A stretch of 64,000 nucleotides of DNA from Longilinea sp964536805. GTDB lineage: Bacteria > Chloroflexota > Anaerolineae > Anaerolineales > Anaerolineaceae. Location of the stretch: NCBI GenBank assembly GCA_964536805.1, contig CAZHYQ010000002.1, positions 124,001 to 188,000 on the forward strand, in the 5' to 3' direction. The position numbers were made by a program, and so were the translations under genes. A model generated the notes under the pieces. That model saw only the letters and a list, made by a program, of their open reading frames with translations, was not told the DNA's origin and did not search any database. Of the stretch, positions 25,393-34,329 are shown piece after piece (the stretch's first letter is position 1; each line of letters starts with the position of its first letter).

Positions 25393-26088
25393 TTATCTTA
25401 TCGGTGGAATTGGCCTGGTCTTTTCCGGTTCATCCACATCCAGGCGGTAACCGACGCCGCGCACGGTCTTGATGTACTGCGGGTGGCGCGGATCATCTTC
25501 CACTGCCTGGCGCAGCCAGGAGACATGCACGTCCAGCGTCCGGGTATCGCCGGTGTAGTTGGTCTCCCACACCAGGCTGAACAGCTTCTCCCGTTCAATG
25601 ACTATGCCGCGTTGTTCCATTAATGTTCTTAACAAGTTTACCAGCCGCGGAGTCAGGCTGGCCTGACGGCCGTTGCAGCGTACCCAGCGTTGTTCCACAT
25701 CCAGGCTGATGGGTCCAGTCCGGATGACTGCCTTTTGTTCCGTGGGCAGCAACGGCTTCATGCGATTAAGCAATTTTTGCAGCGTAAACGGCAGAATTAA
25801 GACTACATTTGCATCGGTTTTGTCGACCCGATCGGCGCTTGCGTCCAAAATGAGCACGATCGGAACATTGGGAGCTTCCTGGCGCAGCGACATGCAAATA
25901 CGCTTACCGCTTGTGCGCATGGTTGCCGCATTAACAACCACCACATCAGGACGCTTTTCCTGCAAACGAGTCAGAGCCGCACTGCCGCTCGCTACCGTTT
26001 CGACCAGGAAGCCTTTCTTGTTTAGTCCGGCGACAAAGGATGGACCGTCGTTGCGTTTTCCTTCAATGAGTAGAATTTTTGCTGTCAT
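25393..26088 (-). CDS. OmpR/PhoB-type response regulator with degenerate receiver
   Basis: 231 residues from ATG 26088 (GGTGG lies 8 nt upstream; ATG 26094 is an alternative). The C-terminal winged helix is canonical (RLVNLLRTLMEQRG, DVHVSWLRQAVE, IKTVRGVGYRLDV), so it should bind DNA. The N-terminal receiver has lost key residues: the phospho-accepting Asp position is Asn53 (VVVVNAATM), the acidic pair is reduced to Glu9, and the conserved Lys before Pro-Phe is Leu99. It probably works without phosphorylation. No histidine kinase is adjacent. Confidence 0.88.
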   Translation of the reverse strand: MTAKILLIEGKRNDGPSFVAGLNKKGFLVETVASGSAALTRLQEKRPDVVVVNAATMRTSGKRICMSLRQEAPNVPIVLILDASADRVDKTDANVVLILPFTLQKLLNRMKPLLPTEQKAVIRTGPISLDVEQRWVRCNGRQASLTPRLVNLLRTLMEQRGIVIEREKLFSLVWETNYTGDTRTLDVHVSWLRQAVEDDPRHPQYIKTVRGVGYRLDVDEPEKTRPIPPIR

Positions 26089-26510
26089 GGGCATTACCAC
26101 CGGTCTTCCGTTTAGTTTGTTCTGACTTCAAGGTCGTCAAAATGATTGTTTCCAATTGCCGGAATTATGCGGATCTCCGGCAAGTCGGACACATTTTTAC
26201 CTGTTGGCTAGTAATCATTCCTGGAACGAATCCAGCTCCGCCGGCTTCTTATGGTTCCCCTGAGGTGAGTGTAATCAACTTGCTGCGGAGCCTGAGAGCA
26301 ACCTGGTGCACGAGTGTCCGTATTATACCTTAAAACTTAACAAATGTTTCGCCATTGGATGCCTTACAATATGTTAATGTTTTAAGCAGCTATTTTTAAG
26401 ATTGAATACCGCCGAAACTGCTGCCAGTCTGTTTTGGTTGCATCCCTTCCATCGCCGTGTTAGAATATTGATACGCTTTACCCGTAGCCCGCCAAGGGAG
26501 GTTCTTTTCT
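26089..26510. other. Non-coding region between divergent response regulator and nuclease genes
   Basis: About 420 bp without a credible gene. Holds the nuclease promoter at 26438-26466; nothing else distinct was seen. Confidence 0.5.
26438..26466 (+). promoter_or_regulatory. Candidate promoter of the bifunctional nuclease gene
   Basis: TTGCAT (26438-26443), 17-nt spacer, TAGAAT (26461-26466), 44 nt before the ATG. Confidence 0.5.
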
Positions 26511-27110
26511 ATGCCCAGGATGGTAGAAGTTGTGATCGACTCGGTGCGCGTAAGTCTGACCAATCAGCAGCGCATCGTAGTGCTTCGCGAAATAAACACT
26601 GAACGCTACCTGCCCATCTGGATCGGTCCATATGAGGCCGAGGCGATCACCATCGCCCTGCAAGAAATTGAAGTGGCACGCCCGCAAACGCACGATTTAT
26701 TACGCAACATTCTCAAGAACTTGAACGCTCAATTGGTGAGGGTTGAAGTTCTGGCCTTACGCGAAGATGTATTCTATGGAAACCTGGTGGTTGAAGCCAA
26801 TAATCAGACCATTAACATCGATTCGCGTCCCTCGGATGCGCTTGCTTTGGCTGTTCGGACCCATGTGCCCATCCTGATTTCGAGCGAAGTTATGGATTCT
26901 GCCGGAGTGATTCCGGAACAGGACATCGAATCCTCCGATTCAGACACCAAACGTACCCCCGCAGCCGACCTTGAGTCCGAAGAAGGCGGAGAAGATCGGC
27001 TTTCGATTTTTGAAGATTTCCTCTCCAATATCAACATGGATGATTTATCACAATCTTCTGACGACGAAGATGATGAACCGGATGAGGGGGGCACCGAACC
27101 CGAAAAATAA
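26511..27110 (+). CDS. Bifunctional nuclease (BFN/DUF151) domain protein with acidic tail
   Basis: 199 residues. Residues 1-135 form the BFN domain: VEVVIDSVRVSL, YLPIWIGPYEAEAITIAL, RPSDALALAVR. Plant relatives show DNase/RNase activity; bacterial function is not settled. The last ~60 residues are highly acidic (runs of Asp/Glu/Ser), and there is no UVR domain. SD GGGAGG. A terminator follows. Confidence 0.92.
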   Translation: MPRMVEVVIDSVRVSLTNQQRIVVLREINTERYLPIWIGPYEAEAITIALQEIEVARPQTHDLLRNILKNLNAQLVRVEVLALREDVFYGNLVVEANNQTINIDSRPSDALALAVRTHVPILISSEVMDSAGVIPEQDIESSDSDTKRTPAADLESEEGGEDRLSIFEDFLSNINMDDLSQSSDDEDDEPDEGGTEPEK

Positions 27111-27115
27111 TCTCT

Positions 27116-27150
27116 CGCCGGGGCTGAAAGTGAAGCCCCGGTGGTTTTTC
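27116..27150 (+). terminator. Terminator after the nuclease gene
   Basis: CCGGGGCT / AGCCCCGG (27118-27125, 27134-27141), loop of 8, followed by TGGTTTTTC. Confidence 0.8.
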
Positions 27151-27203
27151 ACCATGATTGAATCATTTCTTCTACCGATTATTTGCCTTAGCTGGAACAA
27201 TCC

Positions 27204-28592
27204 ATGACCGATTTCACCCCTCCGCCCATCGACGAAACCCCCGCCCCCAATTATCAGTCACAGCCGAATAACCGCGAAGCGGAGGAGGCTGTCCTTGGCG
27301 CGGTTTTGATCAATCCGGAAGTCTATTACGATGTGGCGCAGCTGCTGCAACCGGACGATTTTTACGTTGTCCGCAACCGTTGGATCTGGGAAGCCTACGC
27401 CCACTTGCATGACCAACGCTTGCCCATCGATTATCTGACCGTCTGCCACGAACTGGAAGAACGCACCCAGCTAACTGAGGTTGGTGGGCCAGCCTATATT
27501 ACCACGCTGCTGAACCAGACCCCCACCTCGATGCACGCCGAAGCCTATGCAAAAATCGTGGCGGAACAGGCCGTTCGCCGCCGCATGCTGGCAGCCGCCA
27601 ATGAACTGGCCCGCCAGGCTTATAACCAACAGCAGACTGTTGATACCATTATCAATGAAGCAGAAAAGTCGATTTTCGGGTTGAGCGAACGCCGCGCGCG
27701 CCGCGATGTGCAGCCCATCCAGCAGGTGCTCAGCGAATACTACGACCGCGTAGATCAACTCTCGCAGCGCGATGAGGAGATATTTGGCGTTCCCACCGGT
27801 CTGAATGATCTGGATCATTTGCTTGGCGGCCTGCAAAAATCCGACCTGTTAATTATTGCCGGACGGCCTGGCATGGGTAAAACAGGCTTCATGCTTTCAG
27901 TGGCCAAAAATGCCGCCCAGAAGCACAAGAAACACGTCGCCATGTTTTCAATGGAAATGTCTGCCGAACAGCTTGTTCAGCGCCTCATCTCGCAGGAAAC
28001 CGGACTGGACACCCAAAAACTGCGCACCGGCAAGCTTTCCGACAACGAATGGCCAATCTTTATCCATGCCATCGAAGTGCTCTCCGACACGCACATCTGG
28101 CTGGATGATACGCCCGGCCTGACCCCCATGCAGTTGCGCACCAAAGCCCGCCGCCTTCACCTGGAATACAATCTCGATTTGATCCTGGTGGATTACCTTC
28201 AATTGATGTCTGGCGATACGCGCAACGATAACCGCGTCCAGGAAGTCTCCTATATTTCGCGCAACCTGAAAACGCTCGCCCGCGAATTGAACGTGCCGGT
28301 ACTGGCGGCCGCCCAGCTCTCGCGTGCGGTTGAGCAGCGCACCGATAAACGCCCCATGCTCTCCGATTTGCGCGAATCTGGCTCTTTGGAACAGGATGCC
28401 GATATCGTCATGTTCATTCACCGGCCGGATGCCATGGAAAAGGACAGTCCGCGCGTCAACATGGCCGAAATCATCGTGGCCAAGCACCGTAACGGACCCA
28501 CCCATCCTGGCATCGAATTATTCTTCCGGGCAAACCTGGCTCGCTTCGAAAACGCCGCCCTGGTACCAGGACCCAACGGGCCAAACCGTTAG
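27204..28592 (+). CDS. dnaB: Replicative DNA helicase DnaB
   Basis: 462 residues. N-terminal DnaB domain (EAEEAVLGAVLINPEVYYDVAQLL) to ~115, linker helix, then the RecA-like motor with Walker A GRPGMGKT near residue 220, Walker B LILVDYLQLM near 330, and the arginine-finger region (HRNGPTHPGIELFF). It unwinds DNA ahead of the fork as a hexamer. Followed at 5-11 bp by a DnaD-like gene and then a loader-like ATPase, so the segment forms a helicase-loading cluster. Confidence 0.96.
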   Translation: MTDFTPPPIDETPAPNYQSQPNNREAEEAVLGAVLINPEVYYDVAQLLQPDDFYVVRNRWIWEAYAHLHDQRLPIDYLTVCHELEERTQLTEVGGPAYITTLLNQTPTSMHAEAYAKIVAEQAVRRRMLAAANELARQAYNQQQTVDTIINEAEKSIFGLSERRARRDVQPIQQVLSEYYDRVDQLSQRDEEIFGVPTGLNDLDHLLGGLQKSDLLIIAGRPGMGKTGFMLSVAKNAAQKHKKHVAMFSMEMSAEQLVQRLISQETGLDTQKLRTGKLSDNEWPIFIHAIEVLSDTHIWLDDTPGLTPMQLRTKARRLHLEYNLDLILVDYLQLMSGDTRNDNRVQEVSYISRNLKTLARELNVPVLAAAQLSRAVEQRTDKRPMLSDLRESGSLEQDADIVMFIHRPDAMEKDSPRVNMAEIIVAKHRNGPTHPGIELFFRANLARFENAALVPGPNGPNR

Positions 28593-28603
28593 GACGGTTG
28601 ATT

Positions 28604-29305
28604 ATGCCATTTGGCGGATTCCCCGATGGAAAAACACGGCTGACACGCATCCCGGCAGCGTTCTTCACTGAGATCTTGCCGCAAATCGATCACATCGACG
28701 AATTGAAGGTGACCCTTTACATTTTTTGGGTCCTTGACCGCCAGGAAAGCAATCCACGCTACGCCAGCCTGGAAGAAATCGCTGCGGACGAACGGTTGCT
28801 AACGGCGTTGGGAAAATCACCCGAGGAATCCCGCGCGGCTTTGCAGGACGCATTGGAACGGGCTGTCCAGCGCGGAACCCTGATCAGTGCAAAAACACAA
28901 AGCAGCCAGGCAGCGGACACTTTATACTTCCTAAATTCGCCGCGCGGCCGGGCAGCCGTCCGAACATTGCAATCCGGCGAATGGACGCCGCCTTCGGGCG
29001 CCCGGGCGTTGGCTAGCCTGGCGGATGAACGCCCGAATGTATTCCGATTGTACGAGGAAAATATCGGTCCGCTCACCCCGCTCATCGCGGAGGAACTGCA
29101 GGCTGCTGAGCGGGAGTATCCCGCAGCCTGGATCGAGGATGCCATCCGGATCGCAGTCAAACGCAATGCGCGCAACTGGCGTTATGTTGAAGCCATTTTA
29201 AAATCCTGGCAGGAAAAGGGACGCGATGAAGAAGATCGGAGAGAGTCTGAAAAAGATAGCCGGCGGTACATCGAAGGGGAATTCGGCGACTTCATCAAGC
29301 ATTGA
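28604..29305 (+). CDS. DnaD-like primosomal protein
   Basis: About 233 residues. ATG 28604 is preferred (AGGACGG 5-6 nt upstream); a TTG at 28598 is possible. The C-terminal DnaB_2/DnaD domain is recognisable from about residue 140: FRLYEENIGPLTPLIAEEL, then EDAIRIAVKRNARNWRYVEAILKSW, matching the family's YxxNIG and W-x-Y-x(3)-IL-x(2)-W pattern. In Firmicutes DnaD bridges origin or restart proteins and the helicase loader. The N-terminal ~100 residues look like a winged-helix region. Its end overlaps the start of the next gene by up to 80 nt. Confidence 0.85.
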   Translation: MPFGGFPDGKTRLTRIPAAFFTEILPQIDHIDELKVTLYIFWVLDRQESNPRYASLEEIAADERLLTALGKSPEESRAALQDALERAVQRGTLISAKTQSSQAADTLYFLNSPRGRAAVRTLQSGEWTPPSGARALASLADERPNVFRLYEENIGPLTPLIAEELQAAEREYPAAWIEDAIRIAVKRNARNWRYVEAILKSWQEKGRDEEDRRESEKDSRRYIEGEFGDFIKH

Positions 29306-30650
29306 AGATGCCATGCGCCAAAGCCAGCCCGGCGACCCCAACTGCAAAATCTGCGGCGGCCTGGGTTACGTGCGCCAGGACTTGCCGGTGGGTCATCCTG
29401 ACTTTGGCAAGATGCAGATCTGCGTTTGCCGCCAGCAAAACGTAGAACTTGCCGCGCGCGAACGGCTCTATCGCTTGAGCAACCTCGAAGCATTCGAGCG
29501 GATGACGTTCGACACGTTCAAGCCGCAAGGCCGCATGGGATTGGCCGACCAGCATATCCGCTCGCTTGAATATGCGCTCAGCCAGGCTGCCACCTTTGGC
29601 CAGACTCTTTCCGGTTGGTTATTCCTTAGCGGAAGCTACGGCTGCGGAAAAACCCACCTGGCTGCCGCCATCGCCAACTATGTTGTCAACCTGGGCGTGC
29701 CCACCCTGTTTCTCACCGTCCCCGACCTGCTGGATTGGCTGCGTTTTTCATACGATTCGACCGATGTCAATTTCGAGCAGCGTTTCGATGAAATCCGCAA
29801 CGTCCGTCTGCTGGTGTTGGACGATCTGGGCACACAAAATGCCACTGCCTGGGCGCAGGAAAAGCTTTATCAAATCATCAACTACCGCTACAACAACAAA
29901 TTGCCAATGGTGGTCACCAGCAATCAAAACCTGGATGAAATCGACGGACGCATCCGCTCGCGCTTGCAGGATGCCGATCTGGTCACCACAGTGCGCATAT
30001 ACGCGCCGGATTACCGTACGGCATTGCAAGATTCCTCCGAACCGCAAATTTCTTCCCTGCCCCTGCTCAGCGACCGCACATTCGGCAATTTCAGCCTGCG
30101 TGAATACGAGCGCAACGACCCTGAAGGGCAACGCAGCCTGGAAGGCGCTTTCCACGCAGCCCAACAGTTTGCCGAGAACCCGCGCGGCTGGTTGGTGTTG
30201 ATGGGCGATTACGGCTGTGGCAAAACCCACCTGGCCGCTGCCATTGGCAACTACCGCAAGGCGCTGGGCGAGGAACCGATTTTTGTGGTCGTACCCGACC
30301 TGCTTGACCATTTGCGTGCTGCTTTCAGTCCCACTAGCACGGTTTCGTACGACCGCCGCTTTGAAGAGGTCAAAAACGCGCAACTGCTCATCCTGGATGA
30401 CCTGGGAACGCAAAGCGCCAGCCCCTGGGCGCGTGAAAAACTCTACCAGTTATTTAATTACCGCTATATGGCGCGCCTGCCCAGCGTCATCACCACCTCC
30501 TCCAAGATGGAAGATCTCGATCCGCGCATCCGCAGCCGCATGCTCGACAGCCGCCTGTGCGATATTTACGCCATCCTGCTGCCGGCTTACCGCATAGGCT
30601 CCACTGAAAAACCGCGCCGCTCTCCCCGCCGAAGCACCTCTACGCGGTAG
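29226..30650 (+). CDS. Helicase-loader-like protein with two tandem DnaC/DnaI AAA+ domains
   Basis: 474 residues, about twice a normal DnaC/DnaI. An N-terminal zinc-ribbon-like CKICGG...CVC segment lies near residues 40-70. AAA+ copy 1 has Walker A GSYGCGKTH (~138) and Walker B LLVLDDLGT (~196); copy 2 has GDYGCGKTH (~330) and LLILDDLGT (~389). Both copies keep the FNYRY/INYRYNNKLP and RIRSR sensor/arginine-finger segments, so both may bind ATP. The ATG at 29226 has AAAAGGGA upstream but overlaps the DnaD-like gene by 80 nt; ATG 29313 is an alternative that keeps all domains. Confidence 0.88.
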   Translation: MKKIGESLKKIAGGTSKGNSATSSSIEDAMRQSQPGDPNCKICGGLGYVRQDLPVGHPDFGKMQICVCRQQNVELAARERLYRLSNLEAFERMTFDTFKPQGRMGLADQHIRSLEYALSQAATFGQTLSGWLFLSGSYGCGKTHLAAAIANYVVNLGVPTLFLTVPDLLDWLRFSYDSTDVNFEQRFDEIRNVRLLVLDDLGTQNATAWAQEKLYQIINYRYNNKLPMVVTSNQNLDEIDGRIRSRLQDADLVTTVRIYAPDYRTALQDSSEPQISSLPLLSDRTFGNFSLREYERNDPEGQRSLEGAFHAAQQFAENPRGWLVLMGDYGCGKTHLAAAIGNYRKALGEEPIFVVVPDLLDHLRAAFSPTSTVSYDRRFEEVKNAQLLILDDLGTQSASPWAREKLYQLFNYRYMARLPSVITTSSKMEDLDPRIRSRMLDSRLCDIYAILLPAYRIGSTEKPRRSPRRSTSTR

Positions 30651-30682
30651 CCATTACCCCCATTGGATGCACCCTTGAAATT

Positions 30683-30711
30683 TTGACAAGGGCTGTAATC
30701 TATGTTACAAT
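30683..30711 (+). promoter_or_regulatory. Consensus sigma-70-type promoter of the small RNA
   Basis: Perfect TTGACA (30683-30688), exactly 17-nt spacer, TACAAT (30706-30711). One of the best promoters in the window, lying 33 bp after the loader gene. Confidence 0.8.
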
Positions 30712-30717
30712 TCCTAC

Positions 30718-30834
30718 CAGTAAGGATAATAAACCGGGTGACCGGTCGCAGGTTGAAGTTGTACAGAATCAGGCGGGCTTGACCGCCTTTGGATTGTCCT
30801 AAAACCCCGGCTGGTTTCCTCAGCGGGGTTTTTT
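30718..30834 (+). ncRNA. Predicted ~117-nt non-coding RNA or attenuator leader upstream of RNase J
   Basis: Bounded by the consensus promoter and a strong terminator, with no start codon followed by a meaningful frame. Three hairpins: ACCGG-GTGA-CCGGT (30733-30746) closed by a GNRA tetraloop; AGGCGG-GCTTGA-CCGCCT (30771-30788); and the terminator stem. I do not recognise it as 6S, 4.5S, tmRNA or a known riboswitch. It may be a free small RNA, or a leader that controls the RNase J gene starting 99 nt downstream. Confidence 0.6.
30801..30834 (+). terminator. Strong terminator ending the small RNA
   Basis: AAAACCCCG / CGGGGTTTT with an inner GCTG/CAG extension, followed by six T. Confidence 0.85.
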
Positions 30835-30932
30835 CATTCCGCACCTTACCAAATTCAGAACCGTATCACAGCCTGACTGTGTTGTATTGAACTGATTAAA
30901 TTGATTTATAAAAAAGGTTAAAGAACATTATT

Positions 30933-32573
30933 ATGAAACAACGCAAACTTCGCGTGATTCCCCTGGGGGGTTTGGGGGAAGTGGGCCGCAATATGATGGC
31001 CTATGAATTTGACGACAAGATTCTTGTCGTCGATGCAGGGATCATGTTCCCTGAAAATGACATGCTCGGCATTGATTACATCATTCCGGATATCACCTAT
31101 CTGAAACAGAACCGCGCCAAAGTGGTCGGCCTGGTAATCACTCACGGCCATGAGGATCATCTCGGCGCCGTCCACCACGTATTGGAGGAAATCCAGGCGC
31201 CCATTTATGCCACCCCGCTGACCATGGGTCTGCTGGAAGCAAAACTGGCCCGCCACGGCATGGCCGCGAAAGCCGACCTGCACATCGTACACGCCGGCGA
31301 TACAGTGGAAATCGGTCCCTTCAAAGTCGAATTCTTCCATGTCTGCCACTCGATTCCCGATGGCGTCGGTCTCGGCATCGAAACGCCGGCCGGTTTGATC
31401 GTTCATTCGGGCGATTACAAATTTGACCACACACCGGTGGATAACTGGCCGAGCGATTATGCCAAACTGGCTGAATTCAGCCAACGCGGCGTGCTGGCGC
31501 TGTTCGCAGACTCTACCAATGCCGACCACCCCGGATGGACGCCCTCCGAACGTGTCATCGATGACGCTTTCAACCAGGTTTTTAGCCAGGCTGAAGGGCG
31601 CATTATCATCGCCAGCTTTGCGTCACTCGTTTCGCGCATGCAGCAGGTGGCCAACGCCGCCCAGCGCTACAATCGCAAAGTGGCTTTCGTGGGAACCAGC
31701 ATGCAGGATAACATGCGCATCAGCCGCAAATTGGGTTACCTGGACATCCCCGATGATTTGATGGTCACCATCGAACAAACTCGCAGCATGCCGGCCAGGG
31801 ATGTTGTGATCATGTGCACCGGCACCCAGGGCGAACCATCATCCATTGTTGGCCGTCTTTCGACCGGTACCAACCGTCTCTTTGACATCGTCGCTGGCGA
31901 TACAGTCGTGCTTTCCTCCCACCCCATCCCGGGCAATGAAGAAAGCGTTTACCGCACCATCAACCGCCTGTTTCAGCGCGGCGCCAACGTGATTTACAAC
32001 AACATCGCCCCGGTGCATGTCTCAGGGCATGCCAGCCAGGAGGAGATGAAACTGCTGCTGCACCTGACGCGCCCGCGCTATTTCGTCCCGATCCACGGTG
32101 AAATCCGCCACCTCAAACAGCACGCCGCCATTGCTCAAACGGTTGGCATCCCGGCAGAGAATATCGCCACGCTCGAAAATGGCCAGGTTCTGGAATTCGT
32201 CGACGGCGAAATGCGCATGGGCGAACGCGTACCCACCTCCTACATATTTGTGGATGGCTCAGGTGTGGGCGATGTTACTGCCGAAGTTATGCGCGAGCGC
32301 GAAGCACTTTCGCGCGACGGCATCGTGCTGGTCAACCTGCGCATGGCGCATGATGGCAACCGCCTGTTGGGCGAACCTGAAATCCTCAGCAAGGGCTTTG
32401 TCATTGCCCAGGATTCGGATGAGATCTTTACGGCTGCGCGCCGCAAGGTGACTGAGACAATTTCCCGCGCCAACGGCAGCCTGCAAAAGGATGTGGAACA
32501 GGCCGTCGGCGATTACCTCTTCAGCGAAACGCACCGCCGTCCGATGGTGTTTGTAACCGTCTCACGCTTCTAA
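30933..32573 (+). CDS. rnj: Ribonuclease J
   Basis: 546 residues, the normal RNase J length. Metallo-beta-lactamase core with HGHEDHLGA (about residues 71-79) and later His/Asp ligands (HSGDYKFDHTPVD), the beta-CASP domain (STNADHPG, GTQGEPSS, SSHPIPGNE, HVSGHASQEEMKLLLHLTRP) and a C-terminal dimerisation domain. It acts as 5'-3' exonuclease and endonuclease in RNA turnover and rRNA maturation. Preceded by the predicted small RNA, which could relate to autoregulation. Confidence 0.96.
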   Translation: MKQRKLRVIPLGGLGEVGRNMMAYEFDDKILVVDAGIMFPENDMLGIDYIIPDITYLKQNRAKVVGLVITHGHEDHLGAVHHVLEEIQAPIYATPLTMGLLEAKLARHGMAAKADLHIVHAGDTVEIGPFKVEFFHVCHSIPDGVGLGIETPAGLIVHSGDYKFDHTPVDNWPSDYAKLAEFSQRGVLALFADSTNADHPGWTPSERVIDDAFNQVFSQAEGRIIIASFASLVSRMQQVANAAQRYNRKVAFVGTSMQDNMRISRKLGYLDIPDDLMVTIEQTRSMPARDVVIMCTGTQGEPSSIVGRLSTGTNRLFDIVAGDTVVLSSHPIPGNEESVYRTINRLFQRGANVIYNNIAPVHVSGHASQEEMKLLLHLTRPRYFVPIHGEIRHLKQHAAIAQTVGIPAENIATLENGQVLEFVDGEMRMGERVPTSYIFVDGSGVGDVTAEVMREREALSRDGIVLVNLRMAHDGNRLLGEPEILSKGFVIAQDSDEIFTAARRKVTETISRANGSLQKDVEQAVGDYLFSETHRRPMVFVTVSRF

Positions 32574-32591
32574 CGGAAAGACTAACCACAT

Positions 32592-32631
32592 GGGTTGTTC
32601 CAGGATTCTTTCTGGAACAACCCTTTTTTAA
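32592..32631 (+). terminator. Terminator after rnj
   Basis: Perfect 12-bp stem GGGTTGTTCCAG / CTGGAACAACCC (32592-32603, 32612-32623), 8-nt loop, then TTTTTT. Confidence 0.92.
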
Positions 32632-32710
32632 TTATGGAGGCTGTCTTTAGGCTTTTCCAATCAAGGCGGTTGTCAACCCAGGTCGAATCAACCACCAAGG
32701 TTATAGCAGC

Positions 32711-34111
32711 TTATTCTCTTTTGATGACAACAGTCGTGAAATCATCCTGGTTCAGGTTCTCGGCGCTGTGGGCTTTGACCGCATTCCATAAGCGTGTGCA
32801 GATTTCATTTCCATTTTCCTGGCGGCGGGACTTCAAAATTTTGTTCACGGCTGACAGGCCAAATTCACTCCCGTCCGGGCTGACTGCCTCCGTAAGACCG
32901 TCGCTGTAAAGAAGAACCAGACCGCCGCGGTCAATTCGCACCTGCTGCTGATCGATCACAATATCCGAAAATATCCCCAACGACTGGCCTTTTTGCACCG
33001 GGATGTCAATAAAATGGTTTTCCGCATCCAGAAGGATTGGCGGAAAATGTCCGGCTCGGGAATACTGCAGAATTCCGCTTTGAAAATCAAGCACGCAGTA
33101 GAGCAGCGTTACAAACATGCCCGCCGAATTCATCGTCCGCAGATAACGGTTCACATTTTGCAATACGATGCGTTGATCATGGGTCTTGCCCGTTTCAGCC
33201 CTCACCAGGCTGAAGGTGAGCGCCATGAACAGCGCCGCCGGCAGCCCTTTGCCCGATACATCGCCGATGACAATTCCCATCCGGTTCTTATCCAACGGGA
33301 TAAAATCATAAAAATCGCCGCACACCGTGCGCGCCGGTATCATTAATGCGCCAAAATCATAACCAGGCGCGGCAGGCAGCTTTGAAGGCAGGATGCTGCG
33401 CTGCGTCTGGCGCGCAATCTCCATTTCTTCTTCCAATAACTTTAACAGACGTTGCGACTCATTGAACAAACGGGCATTCTCAAGCGAGAGGCTCATGCTG
33501 TTGGTCAGGGCATTCAGCAGCTCAATATCGGAAGACGAAAAAGCATTTTCGATATCCAGGTTTTGCAGGCTGACAATCCCGCGAACTTCATCCCCGACCA
33601 GCATGGGAACGCCCAGCCAGGTCTTGGGCATTTCTGTCCCTGGCACAACCCGCATCCTCGCTGCGTTTACCAGGTCCAACAAAGCGGCATGGTTGAGCAT
33701 GTAGGGTTTACGCGTACGCACGATTGCCGCCCTCGAACTGTCAATCGGCTGCCAGCCTTGAATCTGCAAGTGTACGCCGCGTTCGATGGCGTAATGGTGG
33801 TAGATCCGGTCGGTCTGCGGATCGTATTGCGAAATCATCACCACCTGCGCATTGAAGGTATCCCGCAGCCGGTCGCCTACCATGTCATAAATGGTTTGCA
33901 TATCGCATTCACAGGATAGCCCTTCCTGAACGCTGTTGATCAATGCCAATTCTGCCGAGCGGCGTTTGACCACCTCGGCATACATGCGTACAGCCATTTT
34001 CCAATCATCCAGGTTCTCTGCTTCCATGAACCGGGCGACTGTTTCTTGAATAGGTTTATTACCGGACGGAGCATCCATTACGGGATTTGTGGGGTCGTTT
34101 TCAGGCAACAA
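32711..34111 (-). CDS. RsbU/SpoIIE-type PP2C serine phosphatase with GAF domain
   Basis: About 466 residues. GAF domain near 55-215 (VGDRLRDTFNAQVVMISQYD, TWLGVPMLVGDEVRGIVSLQNL), a helical signalling linker (EEMEIARQTQRSILPSKLP), then the PP2C domain with metal ligands in GDFYDFI, IGDVSGKGLPAALFMA, and YSDGLTEA. Such enzymes dephosphorylate anti-anti-sigma factors in partner-switching. The TTG at 34111 has AAAGGAG 7 nt upstream and is preferred; ATG 34135 lacks an SD. No anti-sigma gene is adjacent. It lies 218 bp after the exporter operon and may have its own promoter. Confidence 0.9.
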   Translation of the reverse strand: MLPENDPTNPVMDAPSGNKPIQETVARFMEAENLDDWKMAVRMYAEVVKRRSAELALINSVQEGLSCECDMQTIYDMVGDRLRDTFNAQVVMISQYDPQTDRIYHHYAIERGVHLQIQGWQPIDSSRAAIVRTRKPYMLNHAALLDLVNAARMRVVPGTEMPKTWLGVPMLVGDEVRGIVSLQNLDIENAFSSSDIELLNALTNSMSLSLENARLFNESQRLLKLLEEEMEIARQTQRSILPSKLPAAPGYDFGALMIPARTVCGDFYDFIPLDKNRMGIVIGDVSGKGLPAALFMALTFSLVRAETGKTHDQRIVLQNVNRYLRTMNSAGMFVTLLYCVLDFQSGILQYSRAGHFPPILLDAENHFIDIPVQKGQSLGIFSDIVIDQQQVRIDRGGLVLLYSDGLTEAVSPDGSEFGLSAVNKILKSRRQENGNEICTRLWNAVKAHSAENLNQDDFTTVVIKRE

Positions 34112-34329
34112 TTGGCGACTCCTTTTAATTCCCATGCCGACAAGATACCCGATGAAGCGATGCCAGTCGGAGTGTTTCGAAGAACCGGCTCATAGATCAA
34201 TCGAAGATATTGACCGGCGAAATTTCGATGCCAATATGCGTTATTTTACGTTTTTCAGGCGCATTCCGCATCCGCCTTTTGACCAGACCCGCTCTCGAAA
34301 TCGAAAACCTGGTGGGTTCAAATCGGCCG

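Noticed and set aside
26089..26510. Short frames in the 420-bp gap
   Set aside because: No SD, no conserved pattern, and the nuclease promoter lies within them.
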